Shown: positions 42,101-50,960, counted from the stretch's first letter. The stretch: DNA of 64,000 nt from Vanilla planifolia (GCA_023846275.1 CM043871.1:30658569-30722568), one strand, 5' to 3'. Made by a program: numbers and translations. Notes: generated by a model not told the origin, from the sequence alone.

Positions 42101-42443
42101 CCATTGGGATAGCGTTGAGGTTGAAAAGCTTGAGTAACAGATATTCTATTATGATTGCCCTTTCTCATCTCTTTTAAGGAAGAGCATTCCCTTCATTTCA
42201 ATGTGAAGAATTAGAGAGACTTTGTCAGGACCCAGACAGGAATTGGCTTAGGTAGAGCAAAATTGAGGGCTTGTGAATATACATTTATAAAGAGTTTATG
42301 TTGTTGTTTAGGTCAACCATAGTTGCCTACCAATACAGTTAATTTGCTTGGTTTCTATGATTTCAGGTGGCACCGGAGGTTGGGTGGTTCCGCTTTCATG
42401 GAAAACGGTTTACGGGCCGCCACCAGATATGACCCTCTTTTAA
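21125..42443 (+). CDS. PSMG2: Proteasome assembly chaperone 2 (PAC2/PSMG2 family), seven exons
   Basis: In other eukaryotes PAC2 pairs with PAC1 and helps the alpha ring of the 20S proteasome assemble before it is released. Exons: 21125-21184, 21274-21439, 26742-26800, 39714-39832, 39945-40182, 40259-40382, 42367-42443. They sum to 843 bases, exactly 280 codons plus stop, the usual size for the plant family. Diagnostic stretches are [80 protein letters not shown] and the C-terminal [12 protein letters not shown]...DMTLF. All junctions are GT-AG and keep phase except the end of exon 3, where the in-frame end (AAG at 26800) is followed by CT. Introns 2 and 3 are 5.3 and 12.9 kb and carry transposons. 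The gene faces an SMC4 relic tail to tail. Confidence is high for the family and moderate for the gene being intact. Confidence 0.9.
21274..21439 (+). CDS. PSMG2: PAC2 exon 2
   Basis: Follows the acceptor ending TTCTGCAG. Encodes [16 protein letters not shown] through LPLE plus one base, with the donor GTCTGT at 21440. It contains the most conserved part of the family, [18 protein letters not shown]. Confidence 0.9.
24147..24357. repeat. Diverged direct duplication, about 142-bp period
   Basis: 'aacaaactctattttaaag...tctaaatat' followed by 'agctttttggatatg' (24149-24222) recurs as 'aacaagctctattgttaag...tctaaatat' followed by 'ggctttttgggtatg' (24291-24356). It lies in PAC2 intron 2. Confidence 0.6.
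26431..26449. repeat. (GT)n microsatellite
   Basis: About nine GT dinucleotides in PAC2 intron 2, some 290 bases before exon 3. Confidence 0.9.
26742..26800 (+). CDS. PSMG2: PAC2 exon 3, with a non-canonical donor
   Basis: The acceptor is TTTGCAG at 26735-26741. It encodes (E)[20 protein letters not shown], which joins in frame to GMMVEYAK in exon 4 when the exon ends at AAG (26798-26800). The next bases are CTTCAG, so there is no GT or GC donor at that point. The nearest GT follows TTTCAG at 26820. Using it adds 20 bases and reads into a TGA in the next exon. This is either a splice-donor mutation (GT to CT), a sequence error, or a sign of an exon I did not find in the large intron. Confidence 0.75.
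26801..31379 (+). other. First part of PAC2 intron 3, unclassified repeats
   Basis: Part of the 12.9-kb intron. About 28250-29490 is richer in G and has overlapping open frames on both strands, the longest being 139 codons on the minus strand at 29040-29459. None has motifs I recognise and they overlap antisense, so I do not call a gene. About 29500-30700 is AT-rich and may be LTR-derived, with a stretch near 30470 reading like a promoter ('ctatataaaggg'). Confidence 0.45.
30850..30912. repeat. 24-bp minisatellite, about 2.6 copies
   Basis: 'gtagggttttttggtttggtg' plus 'ttt' recurs at 30850, 30874 and 30898 with a few substitutions. Because 24 is a multiple of three it leaves a frame open on the plus strand (VFWFGVCR repeats) and on the minus strand (TLQTPNQK repeats). 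Neither looks like a real protein. Confidence 0.85.
31380..32840 (-). mobile_element. Decayed LINE-type retrotransposon in PAC2 intron 3
   Basis: Minus strand, read with frameshifts. Near 32835-32750 there is a reverse transcriptase motif like FRPISLCNVIYK (here [18 protein letters not shown]). It is followed near 32720-32640 by [18 protein letters not shown], the usual region after the PNQ motif. At 32146-31940 is a zinc-binding RT-associated domain ([14 protein letters not shown], then a CLCC-type pair). At about 31670-31380 there is an RNase H segment ([12 protein letters not shown], then IWLELDSL). The gap between RT start and zinc domain is only about 0.6 kb, so much of the RT has been lost. 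Stops and frameshifts show it is inactive. Confidence 0.8.
33512..33805. repeat. Tandem duplication of about 150 bp
   Basis: A block containing 'gagccacatgtcaggagatgg', 'tcaagtctcaattaggtac' and 'gagtatcactcct' (about 33520-33660) is followed directly by a similar block ('gagccacgtgacaggagatgg' and so on, to about 33800). A 9-base deletion near 'cttgtaatgacttggg' separates them. The duplication lies next to a minus-strand copia element and may be part of its LTR. Confidence 0.75.
34690..38240 (-). mobile_element. Decayed Ty1/copia element, gag to RNase H
   Basis: Minus strand, in the order of a copia polyprotein from high to low coordinate. There is a gag-like frame at 38240-38037. A degenerate zinc knuckle ([16 protein letters not shown]) lies near 37530-37450. 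Integrase lies at 36883-36686 ([32 protein letters not shown]). The RT catalytic motif [15 protein letters not shown] lies near 35640-35600. RNase H lies near 35000-34720 ([18 protein letters not shown], then ADIF-like VDIFIKSL). The RT and RNase H motifs look like the SIRE lineage. Stops throughout show it is dead. It sits in PAC2 intron 3, antisense to the gene. LTR limits were not resolved, and 33.5-34.6 kb is the likely place for the 3' LTR. Confidence 0.85.
38430..39350 (+). mobile_element. 3' end of a second Ty1/copia element, RT to polypurine tract
   Basis: Plus strand, opposite to its neighbour. It shows the late RT region (FVTKDKGCL, then the SLGIEIA-like stretch near 38550), the '[13 protein letters not shown]' segment near 38725, [14 protein letters not shown] near 38835, and RNase H pieces ([15 protein letters not shown] near 38975; [14 protein letters not shown] near 39170; [11 protein letters not shown] near 39240). 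The end reads like 'IYAPAWGG', spanning a polypurine tract ('gagggggaggg', about 39335-39347). It has frameshifts and no upstream half. It is in PAC2 intron 3. Confidence 0.8.
39351..39560 (+). repeat. Probable 3' LTR of the plus-strand copia element
   Basis: Begins TGTTAGAATATATC right after the polypurine tract, the expected position for the 3' LTR, and probably ends near the 'ctattgca' around 39550. It was not compared with a second copy because none is present. It ends about 155 bases before PAC2 exon 4. Confidence 0.5.
39714..39832 (+). CDS. PSMG2: PAC2 exon 4
   Basis: The acceptor is TTAATGCAG. Encodes [15 protein letters not shown] and [19 protein letters not shown], ending two bases into a codon at AAG-AG before the donor GTGATC at 39833. 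The SSLDSGK motif is typical of the family. Confidence 0.9.
39945..40182 (+). CDS. PSMG2: PAC2 exon 5
   Basis: The acceptor is TTTTTTCAG. Encodes (S)[14 protein letters not shown], then [20 protein letters not shown], an acidic run [20 protein letters not shown] and CK, with the donor GTGAGT at 40183. The acidic DDDYYA-LPFA stretch is conserved in plant PAC2 proteins. Confidence 0.92.
40259..40382 (+). CDS. PSMG2: PAC2 exon 6
   Basis: The acceptor is TTCATAG. Encodes [20 protein letters not shown] and ends [14 protein letters not shown] plus one base before the donor GTGAGT at 40383. The CYCSEGDN motif is the family hallmark. Confidence 0.92.
40383..42366 (+). other. PAC2 intron 6, 2.0 kb, with a plastid insertion
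   Basis: An AT-rich intron. Apart from the rps7 fragment at 41290-41399 I see no feature. The acceptor reads GATTTCAG. Confidence 0.75.
41290..41399 (+). pseudogene. rps7: Nuclear copy of plastid rps7, 5' end only
   Basis: From ATG at 41290 the plus strand reads [20 protein letters not shown], then [16 protein letters not shown], which is the N-terminus of plastid ribosomal protein S7 with about five amino-acid changes. The similarity stops abruptly after the AAAAAA at about 41398, where the next bases are unrelated. The DNA is GC-richer than the intron around it. This is a nuclear plastid DNA insertion of about 110 bases within PAC2 intron 6 and has no function as S7. It cannot be an exon of PAC2 without breaking the protein. 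Confidence 0.85.
42367..42443 (+). CDS. PSMG2: PAC2 exon 7 and stop
   Basis: Completes codon GGT and encodes [17 protein letters not shown], then PPPDMTLF and TAA at 42441-42443. The last residues match the conserved C-terminus of the family; in other eukaryotes the C-terminal tail is thought to contact the proteasome alpha ring. Confidence 0.93.
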
Positions 42444-44519
42444 TGTGAACTGTGATCGGATAAACTTCCATTCTGAAGTTACACAAGTTTTTCTCCCCAA
42501 TTGTTGCTTCACAATTTGAACAATCAACAAGATTGAAATGCAGCCAATGTAACCTTCTTAGAAAATCAAACACTTCTTCAGTTTCAGCATTACTTACTGT
42601 TTACAGTTCTCTTTTATGTTATGATGGCATATTATTTTGAACTTTAGAGCATCATCTCATCACTTGTTTTCATTTCTTTTCATAGTTGCGTGCACTATTA
42701 TAGCTAGAATCGTACTCATATGGGATACATGATTCAAAATGATAGAGAATTGCAGTTTATCAGATCTATCCTTCCATTGCCAAGCAATATTATTTCTAAA
42801 TTAGCTGTTCTTATATTGCTTGCGGTATTTGTTGATTGGAGCTATGTTATTTGTTGTTAAACTGATATTTTCGTGATTTTAAGTCTGTTTTTTTTTTTAA
42901 TTTTCAATATTATTTCATTATGCTTCGAATAAAAGTGTAGTGATTGGTTATTTTTGTTGTTGTTATTTGATTTTTTAGTTGTAGATTCATTCATATGGTT
43001 ATTTTATTTTGTTATCTCTGTGAAGCTGTTGAGTTTGGTTGAGGCCTTGAAAGATAGATTGGGCCATGTGTTATGCTTCGAGTTGTATTTTCAAGGGTGT
43101 GTTTGTGGATAAAAGTGACAATTATAGAGAGTTCGAGAGGTCTTAGCATTTCCTTAGCTATGCCATCTTGATGATATATCTTGACGAGCGCCACGAGTGC
43201 ACATGGTATTTTAGTAGGGTTAGGTATGCCACTTTGACAAGATCGTCGACAGATATGCCGTGATCATGACATGTGATTCTAAAGTTCAATAAGATGTTAG
43301 GAAACTATTGGGGAAATGTGGAACTTAAAATGTCCTAAATGATTTAAAACATGGGTTTCCTTTGTTGTGATCTTGAGTGTGCATGAGTTAGCTGTTGATA
43401 TCAAAAAAAGGAATTTTATGTAACTGTTATAGCAAAATATGTCTTCTTGTTATCTCTTTGATTTTTAGAAATATTAATCAAGTATAATTGTAATTTTTCA
43501 TAAAATTGTGGCTTTTCATGCAAATGCCTCTTTTGAAGTGTAAATGTTATTTTGAGTTTGGTTCCTTGGATGTTAGGGCAATCTTTAAGCAACGTTGGGT
43601 GTTAACTTGTTTTACTAGCTACATCGAAATTGATGGAACATGGGGAAGTCTTGGTGGACATATAAGATGGAAAACTTTTTTGTTCTTAGAAAGTGCAAAT
43701 GGAGAATCTTCTTTATCAAAAGAACGTAAAGTTTTTTTTGAGTGTTATTAGGACATCAAATAAGAAAATTGGAGCTTACTTGATTGGTAGGAATTAGGTG
43801 TAACATGACTTGTGTTTGCAAGAAGGGACGTAGTATTAAGAATATTCAAGGAATTAGCAAAGATATGGGGTTTTGTGTAATATGTGTATGAAAAGTCTTT
43901 TCTCTAACAAAGTGCATCTAAATATATCAATGGGTTCAATGTTATTTTTATTTGGTTGTGTTTAGTAAATAATAGAGGAAAGATAAAAGTTTCATATCTT
44001 GTGTTTTTCTTTGTCAATGATAGAGGAAAGATAAAAGTTTTATATCTTGTGTTTGATGAGTCAAGCATAAATGTGTATATTTTATTTGGGTTTGATTTTA
44101 AGTAAAATTATTACTAATTAATTAAATCAAGTTATGTATTTTAGATGTCTAAAATAATGGTCTCTAAGGGCATTGAGGTCATGGCATACTTCAAGGAAAT
44201 TTGAGACATACACAAGATTTTTTATAATTGAATTTCTTTTTATTTCTCTTGAATTTGATATGTCCAAATTTTGAGATTATGAGACACACTAGTTGTATTA
44301 ACATTTAAAAATATTATAAAGTTATTTAATACTGAATTTTGATTTTTGGGCCAAGCATATTTGACAAAATGTATAGACATTGGTATTTGATTTTTTAATA
44401 TTGCTTTGGAATTGTTTTTCATGAATTTCTTTTCATAACTATTTAAATAACTTATAATACTATAAGAATATAAAATTATCTTTATACACTTATATTCAAA
44501 TTTTTGGCACAAAAATTCG
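42444..44519. other. PAC2 3' leader and AT-rich spacer
   Basis: The first 200-300 bases are probably the PAC2 3' untranslated region, though I cannot fix a polyadenylation site. Beyond it I see nothing coding. An 81-codon frame at 43506-43751 has no recognisable motif. Around 43977-44055 a stretch 'agaggaaagataaaagttt(c/t)atatcttgtgttt' occurs twice, 47 bases apart. Confidence 0.5.
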
Positions 44520-45908
44520 TCAAAAATACCCTAAAACAGCTGAAGTCTCGGGAAAATGCACTGTAGCAATGGGCGGGTCGACCCGGCGCGAAAACAGCCC
44601 GTCCAGGTATTTTAGAAATTAAAAATTTAATTTAAAAATAAAATTTGGTTGATCCGTGAAGGCCGAGCCAAGCCCGTCGAGAGGAGCTCGGCTAGCGCTG
44701 GTCAATGGTCAAATCAACAGTGCCTGGCTAAGCCAAGCCTGCCCAAAGCCCGCCGAGAGGAGCTCGGCTAGGTCAAACTGCAGCACGATCAACAGTCAAT
44801 GAAAAATGCTTAGCTAAGTCAACCCGAACCAGGTGATCAAGTCCTGGTCAAGGAAGGGGGAGCCAACCCCAAAGAGGCTCGCAATGTAAACAGGGTGGAT
44901 TTCTTATATAGCGCTCCAACACTTCCGCATACGCAATGTGGGACTAAAAATCCCAGTTTCAGCCTTTGCGGGATCCAATGGCTCAGATCAAGCCCGCCTG
45001 GATCCAACGCACAGGATTCATCCCGTAAGGTAAAATCTGTGTCGTTCATCTTTGCACCCGGATCCTACGCACGAGATTAAATCACGTAAACGGTAATCGC
45101 GAGATTTAATCAGTGCCGTTCGATTACGCGCCCTGATCCAACGCTCTGGATTAAGCCCGAACGGTAAAATGCGTAAATCAATCTGCGCTGTTCGTTTTTG
45201 GGCCTGGATCGAACGGTGGCTGCTTTCCGTCCGTTGCCCAAACGGCTAATTAATTTTTGGAGCCGTTGGGGGTGTTTTTAGAGCTCAAATTTGAGCTCTA
45301 TAAATAGGGAAAATTGATGTATTTTTCAGTTTAACCTTTGCTAAATTTTCTAAAGATTTCAGATCTCAAAATTCGAGCACTCAAGCAAAAACGGTGTATC
45401 TAAGCTCAAAAAGCAAAGCGGCAAGAAGGCTATTGGAATTAGAGGTTTTTCAATTATTTCTCAATTTTTATCCCTCTAATTTGTCGATTGTGTGTGCCTC
45501 CTCTTTTCTCCTATTTCTCTTAAGTTTTTTGCCAATCATTGTACTTTTCGTTTTAGGGCAAGGGCATCCGGGCAGTAGTGCTAAAGCCCCGGGTTTGAGT
45601 TGAGCCCGGTAAAGACTCAAGTAGGTTTGGGATTAGCCGTAGTAAAAATCCCAAGTAGGTTTGAGGTGAACCGTACGAAAAACCTCACTTGTAATCCGTG
45701 CATTTAGTGGATTTTTTCCAACACCGGTTGGGGGTGCACGTAGACTCTGTTTTGAGTCGAACCACTTAAAAATTTATGTGTTCAACTCTCTTTACTCTTG
45801 CTTAAAGGTTTTTAAGTTTAATTTCGAAATTCATAAAATTTTAAATACACAATTCACCCCCCCCCCCCCCCCCCCTCTTGTGGGATTTCCTTAGCACGAA
45901 ACACTTCA
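44520..45908 (+). mobile_element. Probable solo LTR of a copia (SIRE-like) element
   Basis: A sharply GC-rich block in AT-rich DNA. It contains 'cgcaatgtgggacta', a TATA-like 'ctataaatagg' near 45300, and a run of 'cccaagtaggtttgaggtg' type words. It then has 'gtgcacgtagactctgt' and 'gaaccacttaaaaa', typical of the 3' part of SIRE-type LTRs, and ends 'acacaattcacc(C)n ctcttgtggg'. A duplicated 'gccgagaggagctcggctag' lies at about 44680 and 44753. No coding region or primer site follows, so it is most likely a solo LTR. The exact start is unsure. The 30-base stretch starting 'tcatatcttgtgttttt' occurs on both sides (43993 and 45911). Confidence 0.55.
45857..45875. repeat. C19 homopolymer
   Basis: Nineteen C in a row near the end of the LTR. 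SIRE-type LTRs carry a shorter C run at this place. Length is prone to sequencing error. Confidence 0.9.
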
Positions 45909-46438
45909 TTCATATCTTGTGTTTTTCTTTGTCAATGATGTGTTGGACAAAGTGACAAAGTGGGTTACATCAAAGCACAATAAGGATTCCCAAGATGTGA
46001 CAAGTGGTTAGCAATGTGGCAAAGGAGATTATATTAAAGCAAGGGAGGGCTTTCTGAGATAGGATGAGTGGTAGCTAATGAACAATCATGAGAGGAAGGA
46101 GAGAGGAGGGTTTTCATAATGAGAAAGCAATTAGGGATTAAAGAGGATAATAATTTGATTGAGCTTGCAAGTTATGATGAATGGGAAAGGGGGAGGGAAG
46201 TAAAGGAGTAGTAGTCGTGAATCTCTCAGAGAGGGAGGGGAATGTCGATCAAAGTTTCTTAAGTAGCTGCAAATCTATTGGATAAGGTGAAGATGACAAC
46301 GCAAGCTAGAAATAATGGCAAAACCTGATGACTTAAGGTCGTCATCTAGTCACAACAACATGAAGGGAGTAGAGCTTTTTGCTTTGACTAGAGCAACAAG
46401 CAATGGGAGCAGCTCTCTTCACAACGGGGGAGCACATA
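45909..46438. other. Purine-rich spacer before repeat unit A
   Basis: Rich in 'gagagg' and 'aaggga' type words, with no recognised gene. It is not shared by copies C and D, whose left ends start at the same base as unit A, so it helps define the unit boundary. Confidence 0.5.
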
Positions 46439-49126
46439 AGAAGAGCTCTTCCTAGTGTGATTGCAAACTTGAGAATAACAATCTTATAAAGCAAAGAGCT
46501 CTTAGATGGATGAGCCTGTGACGAGCTTGATTACTTAATAATTAGCGAGCATTGGAATTTTCTCTAAGCCCATCCCAAAATTAATGAGAGGTTATCCTTA
46601 ATTATGATATCCACATGCAAAATACTCTCATCATGACTTGAGCTATTTTAGCATAGTTTGTTTTGAATGAATACCATTCTAAAAAATTATTTATTTTTTC
46701 ATGATATTTTCATTTCTTATTTAAAATGTTGTATTGTTAATTTTTTTATTTTATTATCTCATAGAATTATGCTAAATTTTGTGTATTTTTTGTGGAGCTA
46801 GAATCTGGTGTTGTAAAATTTTTATTAGTTGATTACATACATAGAATTAGAAAAATCTTGTTTAGAAGATTTAGCGGTGGGTTCTTCAGGTTTACTATTT
46901 AGAAAGATTAAAGGTAAATGTTGACATATTTAAATCTAGTAATAATTAATAATAAAAAAGAATTTTAGAAGCAAGTACAGTACAAGATTATTTAAATTAA
47001 AATTGATGCTTTGGTTAATATACATGTTATTAAATATTGTAATGATTAATAACAAAAATTAATTTGAAAAATATTATTTTTAAGTGTTATTAAAAATTCA
47101 TAATTGATAATATTTAGTTCAATAATTGACATTATAAAATAATTAAGGTAGTCTTTAATTTTTTGTAATATTATTTTAAACAAAATTATCTTTCTTATAT
47201 TATTTTTGTAGTTTAAAAAATATGTTTTAAACTATGATTTGATTATATCTTAGAATTACTCTTATGAAAAATTGGACAAATGGATGGAGAGTGATACTAG
47301 GATAATAAGTATTATGTGATTACGTTAGTAATTATTTTAATATGTTTTGTTTGTGAAAAAATAAATAAAAATACATAGAATTACCTTTTGTTTTGCCAAT
47401 GCTTCTTTTTCATGAAAATTTGTTAATATTTGTAGAAAATAAAAATATTTATTTTGCATTAATTAAATATTAAAAATAATTTAAAATTTTATTTAAATAG
47501 ATCTAAGACAATATATGAAAGGCACAACCTAAGACCAAATAGTTGCACATATCTCTTTAAAGGGAAAGGAAGATTATTTTTTTCGCGTGATGCCCTCGCC
47601 GACTTCCTATTTCACTGACTTTCTTTTCGTTTTCCTTTTTCAATACTCACAAAAACTCCATTCTCAAGCATGCTAGTGATTGTCGAAATCAAGAGACATA
47701 GGCACTTTCACCTCTTTCAACAAGTGGAATCCGCATGACGATCTCCTCCACAAGAACGTCGTCGAGGTAGTTCTCCCCCCACGTGCCTTTTTTCTTGCGT
47801 TGAATAGGGTAACTATACTGTACTATAGTTTGACTAGTTCCCTTGGCAATTCATGCTAGTGTCCGATGAGTTAGTTCTGTTCGTGTCAAATCCAATTTGG
47901 TCGTGGTAAGGTTTCGGAGGAACTAAATCCTTTAATATTGTAGCACACATTGGATTCTGTTTCTGACATAACTTGATTAATTTCCTAAATGCGACTCATT
48001 GATTTGTCTATTTCTTAATTTGTTACTTTTCTCGCAAGGAAATTTCCTGAGTTTTTTCTTTTCTTTTTTAATAGTAATCTTGTCATAGATTTTTATTTGA
48101 AAATGCAAGGAAACTGTTTAACGTCAAATGAATGTTGGAGATAAAAAGAAATATTGTTGTTGATGTAAGATGCTGGTTATGACGAGTAAGTAATTTTTGC
48201 TATAGCTTTTATTCTTACTGTGTTGTGCTGTTGAATTGTACAACTATTAACAAGTAAGACTATTTTGTATGTTTCATGATGGATGAGTTGCTTTACAAGT
48301 GTGATATCAATGCTCTTAAAACCACCAAAAGAGGGCATGAAGGAATATATGTTTTATTTTTGTCATGTTTTTCTATGCAATCAATCTGCTTTATGATTTT
48401 TTTTTTCAAAAGCAATAAAAAAATAAAGAATCATCAAAAGGAATTTCTATATTTTATTATTTCATACACAAACTATGTAGTAATCTCAGGGTTTCATCTT
48501 CTTGCTTCATTAGCAAGATGAAACTCAAATGTGAACATCCAATTTAATCCAGTATGGAGATTTCTTTTAACTTTAGCATTCGAAGTAACATCGTTGTCTT
48601 CAACATATTTTGCTTTCCAAGCCTCATTTAGACTACTTTAAGGCTTTATTAAAAGTTATTATTAGACTTAGAGTTTAGAAATTATTTTTTTGAGAATATC
48701 CTCTTATAAATTGAAGGCTAATGCTGTACCCTTCTGAATGTAGGGGTAAATCTATCCTTAATATGTTTTTTTCTAATCTTTCACTCGTTCTATCCATAAC
48801 CATTCTAGTGCTTTTATAAGTGAAATTGCTCATTCTGTATAATATTTGTTGATATTGAAGCTTCTTCATGCGTAGTTTATTGTAATAACTATGGCATATA
48901 TATCTTGTATTTTTATTTTGTAATCTATAGATCGAGGGATTTAGAACTAGTAAAAATGATATAATACGCTAGAACTAGTAGAAATGATGTAATATGCTAG
49001 GTCTTTAAGAAAAAAAATATAGGAATTGTAAAGCTACATGATTAAGGAGTCGCACCACTCTATGGAATTGAGATTTATTATTAATGATTAGAGATTGTAA
49101 CTTTCTTTTTTGATCAATTATCCATA
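46439..49126 (+). mobile_element. Repeat unit copy A, 2.7 kb, carrying a gene fragment
   Basis: Starts AGAAGAGCTCTTCC (a near-palindrome) and ends TTATCC, flanked on both sides by ATA (46436-46438 and 49124-49126), a possible 3-bp target duplication. The whole unit recurs at 57.5-60.7 kb and inverted at 60.7-62.9 kb. Order inside: an AT-rich part with a conserved open stretch near 46800-46889, a CpG-rich 5' leader near 47580, the MCRS1-like exon at 47698-47766, intron-like sequence, and a TTTATT-rich tail. No transposase, terminal inverted repeats or LTRs were found. It could be a non-autonomous element that captured a gene, or a duplicated genomic segment. Confidence 0.75.
47698..47766 (+). 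pseudogene. MCRS1-like FHA-protein first exon fragment in copy A
   Basis: Reads (I)GTFTSFNKWNPHDDLLHKN then VVE, 23 codons, followed by a GTAGTT donor. Plant MCRS1-like proteins (N-terminal MCRS_N domain, C-terminal FHA domain) begin MGAL...W.PEDDLLLKNAVE and continue AGASLE in the next exon. Here the start ATG has become ATA and QDDLLLQN has become HDDLLHKN, so it is decayed. The assignment rests on this short motif from memory of the family. Confidence 0.55.
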
Positions 49127-49801
49127 GATGGTTTTCCTAATCATCAAGCATGATAGATTAGTTTTGACTTTTTTTTCTTAATTTGTTCATTGGTCCATGA
49201 TAAAGGCATAGAACATTTTGATCCATGGTTTGTTTGTGTTAACATTAGAAAGGTGTTTTTACATTATCATCTAACTTGATAACATGTTATAGATTTACAT
49301 AATTATTTTAGATATACAAAAAAATTAGATTTCTAAAAATATTATCTTCAATGTTAAGCCTAAAATATTAGATTATAAGATATTGATCTTTAGATTAAAT
49401 ATCTATCTAATATATATATTATGATCTCAAAATATATATATATATATCATACATGCCTAATAATATTAGGCTTAACATGTTATGTCACAAGGTATCGATA
49501 TTCGAATTAAATATCTATTCATTGTTATATAAATAGATGACATTGATGCTTCTATGATGTCATTTATTAATATGATTATTAAATCTAGAAAAGATAATGA
49601 TTTTAAAAAAATAAAAATAAATAATAATAAAATATTAAAAAATATAAAATAGTAGAAAAATTTTGATATTCACATTTTATTTGACATACTTCTAGTACAT
49701 ACTTCTAGTACATATGACAATTAGTATTATTTTCAATTATTACATATGATTTATTATCATAACTTATAATATAACTCTTATTTATTATATATATATATAC
49801 T
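49127..49801. other. AT-rich spacer between unit A and the SMC4 relic
   Basis: No coding similarity. It includes TA-rich runs near 49410-49450 and 49786-49800. This is where the remaining SMC4 C-terminal exons (signature LSGG motif, Walker B) would be expected, and I see none. Confidence 0.6.
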
Positions 49802-49847
49802 GAACTTTAGGGATTTGACGTTGAATCCTGCCACGAATCCATCCAAC
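49802..49847 (-). pseudogene. SMC4: Last visible SMC4 exon, similarity stops early
   Basis: Reads (R)LDGFVAGFNVKSLKF after TTACAG. The family continues SLKLKEMYQ here, but the sequence runs into a TA repeat and stops at 49778-49780. Confidence 0.7.
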
Positions 49848-49928
49848 CTGTAAGAAAATAGCATACAGAAACAACTTACTAATCGAATCACATAGGCACC
49901 ACAAAATAGTTGGGATAGCTCAACTTGC

Positions 49929-50033
49929 CGCTTCTTCCTCAACTCATATTGTCTTTTCAGAACATCCCGTTCCCGTGTTGCACTGTTCAGTTCTTGCACG
50001 CGTTCATTGTACAACAGTGCGTTCATGCGGTAT
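49929..50033 (-). pseudogene. SMC4: SMC4 coiled-coil exon with a GC donor
   Basis: YRMNALLYNERVQELNSATR, then ERDVLKRQYELRKK and two bases of an Arg codon. The frame joins correctly to the next exon only if the intron starts GCAAGT at 49928, the consensus of the rare GC-AG intron class. Length 105, in phase. Confidence 0.78.
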
Positions 50034-50113
50034 CTGTCAAGGGAAAGGCAAGGTGAAGAGATCTCACAAAAAATAACAAGTTGCAAAAGTTGATCCCGAT
50101 AAGGAATGCATAC

Positions 50114-50270
50114 TCTGCAATGGAATCCAAGTTTGGGTTCATTTTCTTTCAACTGAGCTTCTAGCAATGCAACCATTTCTACTGCTCTCTTCAGATCATT
50201 CACATCATTCATTGAGATGTCAGTCAGTGTTGCTTGAAGCTTGTCTGGATCAACAGCATCTCTTTGTATC
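50114..50270 (-). pseudogene. SMC4: SMC4 coiled-coil exon with a +1 indel
   Basis: IQRDAVDPDKLQATLTDISM, then DLKRAVEMVALLEAQLKE. An A4 run at 50142-50145 needs to be A3 to give KEMNPNLDSIAE; as it is, the frame ends in CRVC. The length of 157 is one more than the 156 that fits its phases. Confidence 0.83.
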
Positions 50271-50361
50271 CTGTGAAACATAATACATTAAAATGCCCCT
50301 ACGTGTCAATCAAAAATCAATATAAGAGAATTAAAGGAAAAAAAAAATCAACTAAGCATAC

Positions 50362-50483
50362 TGATCCATGTGTTTTGCTAGATCTATTTGGATATCATCA
50401 AGCATTTTCTTGTAACCCTTCACCTTCATCTCCCAGTCCTTCAATAGTTTCTTTGAATCCTGCAATTTAAACTCAGTGTCCAC
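50362..50483 (-). pseudogene. SMC4: SMC4 coiled-coil exon
   Basis: VDTEFKLQDSKKLLKDWEMK, then VKGYKKMLDDIQ and AKHMD plus two bases. The acceptor is TTGGCAG, the donor GTATGC. The open frame continues correctly into the next exon through codon CAG. Confidence 0.83.
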
Positions 50484-50573
50484 CTGCCAACATTAAACGA
50501 CAAGCAATATTTATAAGAAAAATCGATAAATTGCCACAACGTAAGAGCTGAATTACAGCAAATGAATAATCAC

Positions 50574-50663
50574 TTCGGTAGCACGTATATCCTCTGTGCT
50601 TTTCTTCAGCTCGTTATATTCTGCCTTCTTTTCATTATAAACTTCTGTGTGCTTGTCAATGAG
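50574..50663 (-). pseudogene. SMC4: SMC4 coiled-coil exon
   Basis: 30 codons: LIDKHTEVYNEKKAEYNELK then KSTEDIRATE, phase 0 at both ends, acceptor CTTTCAG, donor GTGATT. Confidence 0.82.
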
Positions 50664-50751
50664 CTGAAAGATATCAGCACCATAGAATAGTAACTAGCAT
50701 GTAAGGATAAAAGCTGCCATTAAAAGGCTTAAAAGGTAAGAAATGATGTAC

Positions 50752-50960
50752 CACTTGAGTTTTCTTATAATTTTCTTGAACCTCAAATGCCTTTTGCTCT
50801 ACTAATTTAAAAGAAGCTTCCATCTTCTCCTTCTGTACAATTAGGTTTTCTTTCTCTTTATTCAACTCCTCAATTGATTTAACCAACTTCTTATCATTTT
50901 CTCACCAGAAACTATATTAACCTTTTGTTGGTTGACCTCACTGCAAAGTTTGTCAATATC
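50752..50960 (-). pseudogene. SMC4: SMC4 coiled-coil exon with frameshift
   Basis: DIDKLCSEVNQQKVNIVSGE is followed by KMI, then a missing A at 50891-50892 (AA where AAA is needed for KMIKKLVKSIEEL). After that comes NKEKENLIVQKEKMEASFKL and ENYKKTQ. The length of 209 becomes 210 when corrected. The end may be at 50755 or 50752 (GTGGTA or GTACAT donor). Confidence 0.82.

Noticed and set aside
43506..43751. 81-codon frame downstream of PAC2
   Set aside because: Has a less biased composition than most, but no motif, no visible splice partners and no conserved start.
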